Below are positions 44,443-52,753 of a stretch of 64,000 bases of DNA, in pieces; the first letter of the stretch is position 1, and each line of letters begins with the position of its first letter. The DNA is from Fibrobacter succinogenes (lineage in GTDB: Bacteria > Fibrobacterota > Fibrobacteria > Fibrobacterales > Fibrobacteraceae): assembly GCA_902791475.1 (NCBI GenBank), contig CADAWC010000003.1:62001-126000 (forward strand). The letters are read 5' to 3'. The translations under genes and the position numbers were made by a program. The notes below the pieces were generated by a model. The model searched no databases. It saw only the letters and a list, made by a program, of their open reading frames with translations, and was not told the DNA's origin.

Positions 44443-45302
44443 GTTTTTGCTCCTTTTTTGAAATTAAATACAGGCACTTTATCATAAAGAAGAGAATTCA
44501 CTATACTAATGTTTTTTTCTTCAAAACGTTTTTTCAAACACAACTTGATATCTTCCTCCGAGAGAAAAGCTTCTCTATTGGGATTAGGGCAAATTTTCAT
44601 CGTCTTAACCAACTTATCTTCGAACGGAATTTTCAAATAACCATTTTCAAACGAAAGATTGTCGCCATAAACAAACAAACGGAGTTCGTTTTCCGAAGCA
44701 AAAGCTCGACGTTTTAGACTCATCAAATTGATAAAGCCCTCCTCATCAAGCGAATCAACATTCTTCAAAAAAGATTTTTTTCCCGAACTTTTTAGTTGTT
44801 CCGAGGTGTAAGTATAGTCACACGCCTTTACATAAATAGTTGCATTATGTCGACCAGCAAAAGAATCAAGTGAGTTCAGCAAAACATCAAAATCCAATGT
44901 TAGCTGAACTAAGTCATGCTGTCCATCAGGATCAAAACCTCTCCAAAACGCAGCTTCATTTAACCCATGTTCTGTTGTCACACAAAAACAAGCCAGTTGC
45001 TTCGGTGCAAATCCAGAACTCTGATAGTTCCCATTGATAAACCTTTTTTCAAAAGGATCCTCCCAAACTTTCGGATTTGCAAAAGACACTATATTTGAGT
45101 CTATCATCTCTTTTGCCCAACAGTAGCGTATATAGCGATAGACAGTCAAGGGAGCTTTTTCATTAAACTTGTCAATGAAAACATCCCCCAAAATTTTCAC
45201 ATTTTCAAGCTTCGAATATCTTTTTTTCAAAGCCTCGGAATCAAGATATTCGCCCTCTTTTTTTGAATTAGGATTTTTCGACTCAAATTTTTTCAATGAC
45301 AT
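44439..45302 (-). CDS. DUF2971-like protein
   Basis: The 287-residue protein has no signal sequence. The pattern YRYIRYCWAKEMIDSNIVSFANPKVWEDPFEKR near the middle (split as YRYIRYCWAKEMI and FANPKVWEDPFE), then CFCVTTEHGLNEAAFW and RRAFASENELRLFV, matches DUF2971, a family often found in accessory gene sets next to defence or mobile loci and of unknown function. The ATGA overlap with the downstream FISUMP gene suggests coupled translation. This pairing of a cytoplasmic DUF2971 protein with a surface lipoprotein is unusual. Confidence 0.75.
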   Translation of the reverse strand: MSLKKFESKNPNSKKEGEYLDSEALKKRYSKLENVKILGDVFIDKFNEKAPLTVYRYIRYCWAKEMIDSNIVSFANPKVWEDPFEKRFINGNYQSSGFAPKQLACFCVTTEHGLNEAAFWRGFDPDGQHDLVQLTLDFDVLLNSLDSFAGRHNATIYVKACDYTYTSEQLKSSGKKSFLKNVDSLDEEGFINLMSLKRRAFASENELRLFVYGDNLSFENGYLKIPFEDKLVKTMKICPNPNREAFLSEEDIKLCLKKRFEEKNISIVNSLLYDKVPVFNFKKGAKT

Positions 45303-45385
45303 AAAGGATCCCTGTAAAATAAGACTTCATCAAATGTAAAAAATAACGATACAAAAGCAAGATATAACAGGATTTATACACCAAA

Positions 45386-45499
45386 GGAGATTCCCCATCA
45401 AGTGGGGAATGACACGCCCTCCCCTCTTCCCCAAATCGCAAAAATTTCTACATTTTATGTTGAAAAATAGGAGATTCCCGCTCGGAGGCGGGAATGACA
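45386..45499. repeat. Pair of REP-like palindromes (GGAGATTCCC...GGGAATGACA)
   Basis: GGAGATTCCCC...GGGGAATGACA at 45386-45414 and GGAGATTCCCGC...GCGGGAATGACA at 45470-45499 are two copies of one hairpin. The ends are conserved while the loop varies. A third, interrupted copy is at 50936-51020. Confidence 0.75.
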
Positions 45500-45509
45500 G
45501 ATTTTCGGC

Positions 45510-45538
45510 GTACTAACCACTAACCACTAATCACTGAT
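45510..45538. repeat. Half heptanucleotide array, ACTAACC flavour
   Basis: Units ACTAACC ACTAACC ACTAATC ACTGAT run to two bases before the obgE ATG. Only the right arm of an inverted array is present. Confidence 0.7.
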
Positions 45539-45540
45539 AC

Positions 45541-46542
45541 ATGTTCTTAGACGAAAAAAATATTGAAGTTCGCTCCGGCAGAGGCGGTGACGGCATCTGC
45601 AGTTTCCATCGTGAAAAGTTTGTACCCCTCGGCGGTCCCGATGGCGGTGATGGCGGTCGTGGCGGTCACGTGATTTTGCAGGTGAACGAGCAGTACACCA
45701 CGCTTCTCGACATGGGCAACACGCACATTTACAAGGCAAAGAGCGGTCAGCCCGGTGGCGCCAAGCGCTGCTCCGGTGCATCTGCCGAAGATTTGATTAT
45801 TAGCGTTCCGCGCGGCACAATCGTCAAGGACGAACAGGGCCATATTCTCACGGACTTGACCGAACCAGGCCAGAAGTGGATTGCGGCTCGCGGCGGCAAG
45901 GGCGGCATGGGCAACCAGCATTTCGCAACCCCGAAGGTGCAGGCTCCGCGCAAGTGCACTCCAGGTGAAAAGGGCGAAGTCCGCCAGCTTTTCCTCGAAC
46001 TCAAGCTCATGGCAGACGTGGGTCTCGTGGGCTTCCCGAACGCAGGCAAGTCGAGCCTCGTGAACAAGATTTCTAGCGGCCGCCCGAAGGTTGGCGACTA
46101 TCCGTTTACAACGCTTGAACCGGTGCTCGGCATCGTCCAGGTGAACGGGCACAGCTTTGTGGTTGCCGATATTCCGGGTCTCTTAGAAGGCGCAAGCGAA
46201 GGCAAGGGCCTTGGTCACCAGTTCCTCAAGCACATCGAACGTACGCACACACTGCTCTTTGTGATTGACGGCTTTGCCGAAAACGCCTACGAGCAGTTCA
46301 AGGTCTTGAAGGAAGAGCTCAAGGCATTCCACCCGAAGCTTGCCGAAAAGAACTTTGTCGTAGCGCTCAACAAGAGCGACCTCGGCATCGAAAACGCCAT
46401 CAAGGAATTCAAGAAGCACCGCCAGAAAGTGGTCATCACATCGGCTGTCACTGGCGAAGGTTGCGCAGAATTGCAGCAGGCTTTGGACGCTGCAGTGCCC
46501 CATATGCACAAAAAAAGCATCGGTTGGAGCAAAAAAGCGTAA
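45541..46542 (+). CDS. obgE: GTPase Obg/CgtA
   Basis: Obg is an essential GTPase acting in 50S assembly and stress control. The glycine-rich N-terminal Obg fold (VRSGRGGDGICSFHREKF, GGPDGGDGGRGGHVIL) is followed by the G domain: G1 GFPNAGKSSLV, G2 TTLEP, G3 DIPGLLEGA, G4 NKSDL and G5 SAVTGEG. The 333-residue length means that the variable C-terminal OCT domain is absent. It leads the block obgE-HU-smpB-amidase on the plus strand. Confidence 0.97.
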   Translation: MFLDEKNIEVRSGRGGDGICSFHREKFVPLGGPDGGDGGRGGHVILQVNEQYTTLLDMGNTHIYKAKSGQPGGAKRCSGASAEDLIISVPRGTIVKDEQGHILTDLTEPGQKWIAARGGKGGMGNQHFATPKVQAPRKCTPGEKGEVRQLFLELKLMADVGLVGFPNAGKSSLVNKISSGRPKVGDYPFTTLEPVLGIVQVNGHSFVVADIPGLLEGASEGKGLGHQFLKHIERTHTLLFVIDGFAENAYEQFKVLKEELKAFHPKLAEKNFVVALNKSDLGIENAIKEFKKHRQKVVITSAVTGEGCAELQQALDAAVPHMHKKSIGWSKKA

Positions 46543-46574
46543 CGGTTGTCTAAAATTATTGTAAATTCTTTAAT

Positions 46575-46925
46575 ATGAAGGCGACTCAGTCCAACATAAC
46601 TAAGAAGGAAATCGTTGATGAAATCGCTTCCCAGACAGGATTTACGCAAGTAAAAACCAAAGTCATCGTGGAAGAACTCATCGACGCGATTTCCAATTGC
46701 GTTATCGAGGGCAACAATATCGAGTTGCGTGGATTCGGTCGCTTCAAGAATAAACAGCGCAAGGAACGCCGCACCCGGAACCCCAAAACTGGCGAACTCG
46801 TGAACATTCCCGCCAAGGTGCGCCCGGTGTTCGAGCCCAGCAAGGACCTGATCGAAAAAATCAACAACGTTCCTTTCGACTTAGAAGAGGCTTTTGTCCC
46901 TAAAGATGATCAAGAAAGAATCTAG
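46575..46925 (+). CDS. HU/IHF-family DNA-binding protein
   Basis: The 116-residue protein has the HU-type dimer core (ITKKEIVDEIASQTGFTQVK) and the beta-arm signature GFGRFKNKQRKERRTRNPKTGE. The C-terminal extension of about 20 residues (PFDLEEAFVPKDDQERI) is longer and more acidic than in E. coli HU. The family bends and compacts DNA. The 3' end overlaps the smpB start by 20 bp. Confidence 0.95.
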   Translation: MKATQSNITKKEIVDEIASQTGFTQVKTKVIVEELIDAISNCVIEGNNIELRGFGRFKNKQRKERRTRNPKTGELVNIPAKVRPVFEPSKDLIEKINNVPFDLEEAFVPKDDQERI

Positions 46926-47376
46926 TACGCCCGTTATCCAGAACCGCAAGGCGAACCACCTCTATTTTGTAGATGAAACTTTTGAAGTGGGAATCATGCT
47001 CATCGGTTCGGAAGTCAAGTCTATCCGTAACGGCAAATGCACTCTAGGCGAAGCGTGGATTGATATCGACGAAAACAAAGATGAACTTTGGCTCGTCGGT
47101 GCGCATATCGATGAATACCTTTTCGCCAACCGCTTCAACCATTTCCCAGCCCGCAGGAGAAAGCTCCTCGCCCACACGCACGAAATCCAGAAGATGCGCA
47201 AGGCGAAGGAATTGAAGGGTTGCACGATCATCCCGTTGAAAATGTACTTTAAGAACCGTATTGCAAAACTCGAAGTAGGAATATGCCGAGGCAAGGATCA
47301 ACACGACAAGCGACAGGACATTCTCGTCCGCGACGCCAAAATGGAAATGGCTCGCGCCGCCAAGGCTCATCGCTAA
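46906..47376 (+). CDS. smpB: SsrA-binding protein SmpB
   Basis: SmpB delivers tmRNA to stalled ribosomes. The 156-residue protein has NRKANHLYFVDETFEVGIML, GSEVKSIRNGKCTLGEAWI, the FPARRRKLLAHTHEI segment and a basic tail (GKDQHDKRQDILVRDAKMEM). ATG 46906 lies inside the 3' end of the HU gene; a TTG four codons upstream is less likely. Its last 94 bp are also read in another frame as the N-terminus of the amidase. No tmRNA gene was found in the window. Confidence 0.96.
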   Translation: MIKKESSTPVIQNRKANHLYFVDETFEVGIMLIGSEVKSIRNGKCTLGEAWIDIDENKDELWLVGAHIDEYLFANRFNHFPARRRKLLAHTHEIQKMRKAKELKGCTIIPLKMYFKNRIAKLEVGICRGKDQHDKRQDILVRDAKMEMARAAKAHR

Positions 47377-48524
47377 TTTTAGCTTTACTGCTAGTCGCAT
47401 CTAGTCTCGCCCTCGCTGCTTCGGCAAGGGTCGATGTGGAGTCTATCGCCCGCGAAATCAAGGGCTCGTTCCACTGGTATCCGGTACAAAAGACGTTCTC
47501 AATAGTTTCAGCAAAGGACACGCTCAAGTTCGCCGTCGGCATTCCGTACATGACGCGCAACGGTCGCACGATTGATTTGTCGGCAGCGCCGGAACTCGAT
47601 AACGGTCACCTGTGGATTGCGGAAAACGATGCCAAGAAAATTTCCAGTAAGGTTGCGGCAGTCCCAGGAACAAAGAACGAGACTGCACAAGCCAAAGCAA
47701 ATGAAACGGCGCCAGCCAAACCCGCAGCAAAGCCCGCCGAACAGAAACCAGCACAGCCGGTTGTCGTAAAGCCGAAGGCTCCAAAGCAAGAAATCGCAGG
47801 CACGCGCGAAGTCCGCACCATCGTGATTGACCCCGGACACGGAGGCAAGGACCCTGGCGCATCGGGCAAGAAATCCCAAGAAAAAGATATCGTTCTCGCC
47901 GTTGCAAAGCTTTTGCGCAAGAACCTCGCGGACGAAGGATTCAACGTGAAGCTCACCCGCAGCAAGGACGTTTTCATTGAATTACGCCAGCGCGCCATGC
48001 TCGCAAACCAGTGGGACGGCGACCTCTTCATCAGCCTGCACTGTAACGCCATTGACGCAAGCGAAGAGCGCAAGAAGATTATCCAGGGTTACCAGTTCTA
48101 CGTGCTGCGCGCCCCGGAAAGCGAAGAAGACAAAGCGATTGCCCGTCGTGAAAACGCGGTCGCTACGCTCTATGGCGAAAAGAACGCCAAGGACGAACTT
48201 TCACCGCTGGAATGGTTCAAGCTTGAGGCCCGCCTCGAGCAGTACAAACAAACTAGTTATCTATTCACGGAAAAACTGCTAGACAGTTTCGATGGCGGAA
48301 AAATCAAGAAGATGAGCACAGGCGTCGGCGGTGCGGGATTCATGGTTCTCGTAGGCGCAATGATGCCCGCAGTACTCATTGAGCTTGGTTTTATCAGCAA
48401 CGAAGAAGACGAAGCTTACATGATGAGTAAGGCAGGCCAGCAAGACCTTGCCGACCGCATCGCACAAGCTGTCAGCAAGTACAAGGACGCAGTCCACACC
48501 TACCGCGAAACACTCGGAAGATAG
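47283..48524 (+). CDS. N-acetylmuramoyl-L-alanine amidase (Amidase_3)
   Basis: The C-terminal half (about 178-405) is a zinc Amidase_3 domain: IVIDPGHGGKDPGASG (His and Glu ligand region), FISLHCNAID (His) and PAVLIELGFISNEED (catalytic Glu). Before it lie a beta-rich AMIN-like region (about 50-110) and an Ala/Pro/Lys linker. The N-terminus is unusual: the only ATG before the signal helix (SLILALLLVASSLALAASA) is at 47283. It gives a 30-residue basic leader with two RR pairs (SRPRRQNGNGSRRQG), all of it translated from DNA that also encodes the end of SmpB. Such amidases split daughter cells by cleaving septal murein. Confidence 0.9.
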   Translation: MPRQGSTRQATGHSRPRRQNGNGSRRQGSSLILALLLVASSLALAASARVDVESIAREIKGSFHWYPVQKTFSIVSAKDTLKFAVGIPYMTRNGRTIDLSAAPELDNGHLWIAENDAKKISSKVAAVPGTKNETAQAKANETAPAKPAAKPAEQKPAQPVVVKPKAPKQEIAGTREVRTIVIDPGHGGKDPGASGKKSQEKDIVLAVAKLLRKNLADEGFNVKLTRSKDVFIELRQRAMLANQWDGDLFISLHCNAIDASEERKKIIQGYQFYVLRAPESEEDKAIARRENAVATLYGEKNAKDELSPLEWFKLEARLEQYKQTSYLFTEKLLDSFDGGKIKKMSTGVGGAGFMVLVGAMMPAVLIELGFISNEEDEAYMMSKAGQQDLADRIAQAVSKYKDAVHTYRETLGR

Positions 48525-48572
48525 TTGGCAGAGCTTAGACCGTTGCGCTCTTAGAACTTAGAATTTCGAAAT
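48522..48572. repeat. Short heptanucleotide array, TTAGAAC flavour (copy C2)
   Basis: AGTTGGCAGAGCTTAGAC, a spacer CGTTGCGCTC, then TTAGAAC TTAGAAT TTCGAAA TTAGG. The first block matches copy C1 at 40.6 kb. It overlaps the amidase stop codon (TAG at 48522-48524). Confidence 0.6.
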
Positions 48573-48581
48573 TAGGCTTTT

Positions 48582-49667
48582 TTATTTTGCGTTTGCAGCC
48601 TTTAAATTTTTCTCAATGATTTCAAGGCATTCCGCGAGAATCGCATCATACATGTCCTGATAACGTTTTGTAATTTCAGGCGTTCCGTCTGCGCAAGTTT
48701 TGGTCTTGGCGATAAAACCAGTAAACCAGTTTCTACTAGCGATAGCCAATTCTCTACTATAGGAATAGCCATTTTCATCTGAAAAATAAGGTGTAAATTT
48801 TCCTTTCAAGGTTTTATTTTCGGTATCTATAAGAGTTTTTAAATAATCTTTTTGGGCTTCAGCCAATGCCGTGTTTTCTTCTATATTCTTTACAACTCTT
48901 TCATACAAAGCTTTCTGCACATCGGCAAGAATATCGGTAAACAAAGCAAAGTCTTCTTGCTTGCAAGACTTGACTAAATCTTCAGGGAAAATCCCATGGG
49001 CTTCGTTATATTCTTGCTCGCTCGTATAGAAAAGATTTCCATCGATTTTGTATCCACTCTTGTAAGTGCGGGTATCAGAACATTCAATCATCGGAGCATC
49101 ATAATACATCGTAGGATAACAACTAGGGCTGACAATACCATAAACAGGCGCCATTTCTTCAATATTACCACTGCACGACTGAAGCTTTTCTTCCCATTCC
49201 GTCAAAATTTTTTGAGACAATGAGGAATCTTTCCCTAAATACCTCTTATAATCATCGCAAGTAGGACTATACGAACGTTCTGGGCAATTGCTTTGTTTAT
49301 ATGTACTTTCTACACAAGTCACAGAAGGATCTCGAGCCATGACATACTTCACAGGTTCCGAAGAACTTGAAGATTCCGTCACGTCAGCACTTGAAGAGCT
49401 TTCGGCATTCGAAGAACTCATCGCAGCATCAGACGAACTAGTCGCGCCAACATCTGAAGAACTCGTATTTTCTTCAGTCAAAGAACTTGAAGACTCTTCA
49501 GGGAAAGCGGCGTCACTACTAGAACTATCCCCGAAAGCATCCGCTGACGAATCCGGATTAGTAGATTGCATTACAGGAAATTGCGGGTTTGAATCGCTGC
49601 CACAGCTTGCCCAAAAAAACGATGCGACAGTCAAGCAACTCAGGCGCCAAAACTTACGAATATTCAT
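48582..49667 (-). CDS. Hypothetical Ser-rich lipoprotein (paralogue 1)
   Basis: I do not recognise the main domain. The 361-residue protein has a lipoprotein signal (TVASFFWASCGSDS, Cys22), a linker of poly-Ser and acidic residues (about 40-105), and a C-terminal domain (about 110-361) with several Cys residues (CVESTYKQSNCPE, CDDYKRYLG, CSGN, CYPT, CSDT, SCKQED, TKTCADG) and helical stretches such as FALFTDILADVQKALYERV. It is a paralogue of the next gene upstream. The linker style is typical of Fibrobacter surface proteins. Confidence 0.8.
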   Translation of the reverse strand: MNIRKFWRLSCLTVASFFWASCGSDSNPQFPVMQSTNPDSSADAFGDSSSSDAAFPEESSSSLTEENTSSSDVGATSSSDAAMSSSNAESSSSADVTESSSSSEPVKYVMARDPSVTCVESTYKQSNCPERSYSPTCDDYKRYLGKDSSLSQKILTEWEEKLQSCSGNIEEMAPVYGIVSPSCYPTMYYDAPMIECSDTRTYKSGYKIDGNLFYTSEQEYNEAHGIFPEDLVKSCKQEDFALFTDILADVQKALYERVVKNIEENTALAEAQKDYLKTLIDTENKTLKGKFTPYFSDENGYSYSRELAIASRNWFTGFIAKTKTCADGTPEITKRYQDMYDAILAECLEIIEKNLKAANAK

Positions 49668-49773
49668 AGAAACTCTCCTTTACTCTCTAACATATAATTT
49701 ATCTCAAAAATTGATTTCAAAAAGCGTTCTGTTTAAATAAAAACGTTGATATTCCGTCAATAAACACAACAGG

Positions 49774-50829
49774 CTATTCACCGGCTACAGCTGTCTTGAC
49801 ATTATTTCTGATAATCTCCATACATTCCGCCAAAATTGCATCGTACTTTTGTTTGTAGCGTTCCGTTATCTCGGGCGTGCCATCTTCGCAAGTCTTGGTT
49901 TTGGCGATATAGCCATCAAACCAGTTTTCTGCCATATAGTTCAAATTCGAGCGTTCTACGGGACGATTTTCAAGATAGTAAGGCGCTAAGCCTACCTTTA
50001 ATGTTTTATTTTCACGATCTAAAAGATTTTCTAGATACTTTATCTGAGTTTCAGTCAAAGAAGAATCAATCATCAATTCATCGACAATCTTTTTGTACAA
50101 TTCTTTTTGCACATCGGCAAGGATATCAGAGAACAAAGCAAAGTCTTCTTGCGGGCAAGATTCGACTAAATCTTTTGGAACAATTCCTTTAGCTTCATTG
50201 TACTCATTTTCACTCGTATAAGCAAGATTTCCATCTGTTATAAAGTCCAAATAAGTACTATCATTAGAACATTTCATCTTATATTTCATGCGTGTTGAAG
50301 CACAGGGACTGATACCATATACAGTTGCATTTAGTAATTGAATAGCGCCACACGATTCAAGTTCTTCTTCCCAAAAAGTCAAAAGTTTTTCTGATACAGA
50401 TTGCTTTGGCTTTAAGAAATTCTTCAAATCGTCACAATCATAATTTTTTGAACAAATCGGAACAGTCTGCCAAAACGTCTCACACGTAATAGAGGAATCA
50501 CGAGCCAAGACGTAAGTCGGTATAGATGACGAGCTTGAAACACTTAAAGAACTCGAACTGCTATTAGCGCTAAATGAACTTTCAACGCCCGACGAACTCG
50601 ATGCGGATTCAGAAGAAGAACTTTGCGGAGGCGTATCGGAAGAGCTTGATTCAGGCGCTACCGCAGAACTTGATAATTCGCTAGAACTATTCCCTTTCGC
50701 ATCGGACGAAGAATCGGGATTTGCAGCCTGGGCTACTGGAAATTGCGGATTAGAATCATTGCCACAGTTTGCCCAAAAAAGCGATGCGACAGACAAGCTA
50801 AATAGACGGAAAAACTTGTGAATTGTCAT
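49774..50829 (-). CDS. Hypothetical Ser-rich lipoprotein (paralogue 2)
   Basis: This 351-residue protein has the same layout as its downstream neighbour: lipobox FWANCGNDS, Ser-rich linker (about 40-105), and a domain with aligned blocks SITCETFWQTVPICSKNYDC, CDDLKNFLK, NEYNEAKGIVPKDLV, EDFALFSDILADVQKELY and FDGYIAKTKTCEDGTPEITE. The two genes are tandem duplicates on the same strand with 106 bp between them; their linkers have diverged more than the folded parts. The function is unknown. Confidence 0.8.
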   Translation of the reverse strand: MTIHKFFRLFSLSVASLFWANCGNDSNPQFPVAQAANPDSSSDAKGNSSSELSSSAVAPESSSSDTPPQSSSSESASSSSGVESSFSANSSSSSLSVSSSSSIPTYVLARDSSITCETFWQTVPICSKNYDCDDLKNFLKPKQSVSEKLLTFWEEELESCGAIQLLNATVYGISPCASTRMKYKMKCSNDSTYLDFITDGNLAYTSENEYNEAKGIVPKDLVESCPQEDFALFSDILADVQKELYKKIVDELMIDSSLTETQIKYLENLLDRENKTLKVGLAPYYLENRPVERSNLNYMAENWFDGYIAKTKTCEDGTPEITERYKQKYDAILAECMEIIRNNVKTAVAGE

Positions 50830-50892
50830 GGCAACTCCTTCTTTGAGCGATAATATACAATTTGTACGTCTTCTAAGTACAAATTATCGGTG

Positions 50893-50933
50893 TAAATAAA
50901 AAGAAAGAACTGTCACTTTCGCAACAGTTCTTT
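50893..50933 (-). terminator. Rho-independent terminator after the YebC-like gene
   Basis: AAAGAACTGT and ACAGTTCTTT form a 10-bp stem, followed on the minus strand by CTTTTTATTT. It lies between the YebC-like stop (51121) and the start of the paralogue-2 lipoprotein. Confidence 0.8.
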
Positions 50934-50935
50934 AA

Positions 50936-51022
50936 AGGAGATTCCCACCTAAAGGTGGCCATGCGCACTATGGAACAAAGTTCCAAGTGCTGTCCGCCCG
51001 CTCAGAGGCGGGAATGACAAAT
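50936..51022. repeat. Interrupted REP-like palindrome
   Basis: The left end GGAGATTCCC (50938-50947) and right end GGCGGGAATGACA (51008-51020) are the arms of the element seen at 45.4 kb. Here they are separated by about 60 bp that contain a second half-copy (ACCTAAAGGTGG) and a stretch TGGAACAAAGTTCCA. The rest of the gap to 51120 holds only a GGGATTG/CAATCCC hairpin. Confidence 0.6.
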
Positions 51023-51120
51023 CCTTACGACGCTACTGACGCTTACGCCTTCGGCTTCAGCGTTCATTCTGCGGCTCGGTTATGGGATTGCAAGCAATCC
51101 CGCATCACTCGCCTTACGGA

Positions 51121-51864
51121 CTATTCAGCGTCCATGTCAGCTTCGTCGATTTCGGCGTTGTGGTAGACTTCCTGAACGTCGTCGTGGTCTTCGAACTTGT
51201 CGATGAGCTTGAGGAGCTTGACAGCGTCGTCGTGACCGAGCTTGACCGGGTCATTCGGGACGTAGCTGAGTTCAGCGCTCATCATTTCGATACCAGCATT
51301 TTCGAGAGCCTTGGAAACGGCGTCGAAAGCTTCCGGAGAAGTGGAGATTTCATGAACGCCATCTTCGGTGCTCATGTCTTCTGCACCAGCTTCGAGAACG
51401 AGGTCCATGATCTGGTCTTCCGGATACTTTTCAGCATCGACGACAATCACGCCCTTGTAGGTGAATGCCCAAGAAACGGAACCGGATTCGCCCATGGAAC
51501 CGTTGTTCTTGTTGAAGATGTTACGGATTTCAGCAACCGTACGGACCTTGTTGTCGGTCATGCACTGCACCATGATGGCAATGCCTGCCGGGCCGCGTCC
51601 TTCGTACAGCGGTTCCGTCATTTCGGTACCGGAGTTAGCACCCGTACCCTTGGCAATAGCGCTTTCGATGTTCTTAGTCGGCAAGCTCTGGCTCTTGGAC
51701 TTAAGGATTGCAGCACGGAGACGCGGGTTAGCGTCAGGGTTGCCGCCGCCGAGCTTAGCAGCGATGGAGATTTCCTTGATCAGCTTGTTCCAAGCCTTTG
51801 CACGAGCGACGTCGGTTTTGGCTTTCTTGCGTTTGGTGGTGGCCCATTTGGAGTGACCGGACAT
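51121..51864 (-). CDS. yebC: YebC/PmpR-family protein
   Basis: The 247-residue protein has the full family pattern: MSGHSKWATTKRKKAKTDVA, GNPDANPRLRAAILKSKSQS, YEGRGPAGIAIMVQCMTDNK, GGxGSMGESGSVSWAF (here NNGSMGESGSVSWAF) and EDGVHEISTSPEAFD. Members have been described as transcriptional regulators and, more recently, as factors that help ribosomes at difficult sequences. The acidic C-terminal tail (NAEIDEADMDAE) is slightly long. It is monocistronic, with a terminator about 190 bp downstream. Confidence 0.95.
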   Translation of the reverse strand: MSGHSKWATTKRKKAKTDVARAKAWNKLIKEISIAAKLGGGNPDANPRLRAAILKSKSQSLPTKNIESAIAKGTGANSGTEMTEPLYEGRGPAGIAIMVQCMTDNKVRTVAEIRNIFNKNNGSMGESGSVSWAFTYKGVIVVDAEKYPEDQIMDLVLEAGAEDMSTEDGVHEISTSPEAFDAVSKALENAGIEMMSAELSYVPNDPVKLGHDDAVKLLKLIDKFEDHDDVQEVYHNAEIDEADMDAE

Positions 51865-51900
51865 AATTTTACCTCTAGTTGTTAGATTAAAAATTCAACT

Positions 51901-51982
51901 TTAAAGTTACTAGTTAATAGATACTAGTTACTAGAAATTTTTATTAAAACAATCTAGTAACTATTAACTCAGAACTAGAAAC
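51901..51982. repeat. Inverted heptanucleotide array, TAGTTAC flavour (copy A5)
   Basis: The left arm has AAGTTAC TAGTTAA TAGATAC TAGTTAC TAGAAAT and the right arm CTAGTAA CTATTAA CTCAGAA CTAGAAA, separated by an A/T-rich core. It lies in the 131-bp gap upstream of the YebC-like gene. Confidence 0.8.
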
Positions 51983-51995
51983 TCGCCATAGGCGC

Positions 51996-52724
51996 CTATT
52001 TTCCATTCATCTTGCAGCGGCGTTTCTGCTTGGCAGTGAGCTTGCGGCTAGAACAATCTAGGTCATCGTGCTTTTTAGACTTGAACTTAGCCTTTTCTGC
52101 TTTTTCAGCCTTTTCACGAGCCCTGCGGTCCGCCTCTTCCTTAGCCTTGCGTTCAGCTTCGAGAGCCTTAGCCGCTTGGCGCTTCTGCTGCATCTCGACA
52201 AGTTTCGTCTTGTCTATAGGTACCGCAGACGCCCTTGTAATTTCACGTTCGTACTTACCGCTCCAGATTTTACCGAGAAGCGAACCAGACTGGAGAGCAT
52301 CATCCAAAATGCTCTGTGCCCAGCTGTCGTTAGCAGGCGGCAAAAGCTTGAACGACAAGTTGCGAATTCTAGTCGGTTCTTCGTCATAATAAAGCATCAT
52401 ATCGAAGAAGCCCACGTTGTATTCTTCGCCATCGGAACCGGCAGCAATCTTGTCCGGGATGTAGGCGAGCACTGCGTAAAGCGCTCTATCGAAAAGTGCT
52501 GTTATAAGGACATCAGAATCTCCACCGGGAGCCTGGACTTCACCTTCCGCAAGGAATGCCCACGGAGCCACATCGACTCGGAGCCTGAACTTGTGGAAAC
52601 CCTTCTCAGCCTTTTTGAGCTTGATCAAGGCACCAGAGAAAGCCTGAAAATCCGGCTTAATGGAGCCTTCCTGCGCGAACACCATGGCACACGCAAGGAA
52701 GATGACCGTTAGAAGTTTTTTCAT
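51996..52724 (-). CDS. Hypothetical exported protein with basic coiled-coil tail
   Basis: I do not recognise this family. The 242-residue protein has a clear signal peptide (KKLLTVIFLACAMVFAQEG). A globular beta-rich part follows (about 25-170, with RVDVAPWAFLAEGEVQAPGG and VGFFDMMLYYDEEPTRI). The tail (about 175-242) is a highly charged helix (EAERKAKEEADRRAREKAEK) ending in a basic Cys-containing end (DCSSRKLTAKQKRRCKMNGK). It starts 29 bp after the phosphohexomutase stop on the same strand and may be cotranscribed with it. Confidence 0.7.
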   Translation of the reverse strand: MKKLLTVIFLACAMVFAQEGSIKPDFQAFSGALIKLKKAEKGFHKFRLRVDVAPWAFLAEGEVQAPGGDSDVLITALFDRALYAVLAYIPDKIAAGSDGEEYNVGFFDMMLYYDEEPTRIRNLSFKLLPPANDSWAQSILDDALQSGSLLGKIWSGKYEREITRASAVPIDKTKLVEMQQKRQAAKALEAERKAKEEADRRAREKAEKAEKAKFKSKKHDDLDCSSRKLTAKQKRRCKMNGK

Positions 52725-52753
52725 TTCCCTAATCCAATTCGATTAATTTGTCC

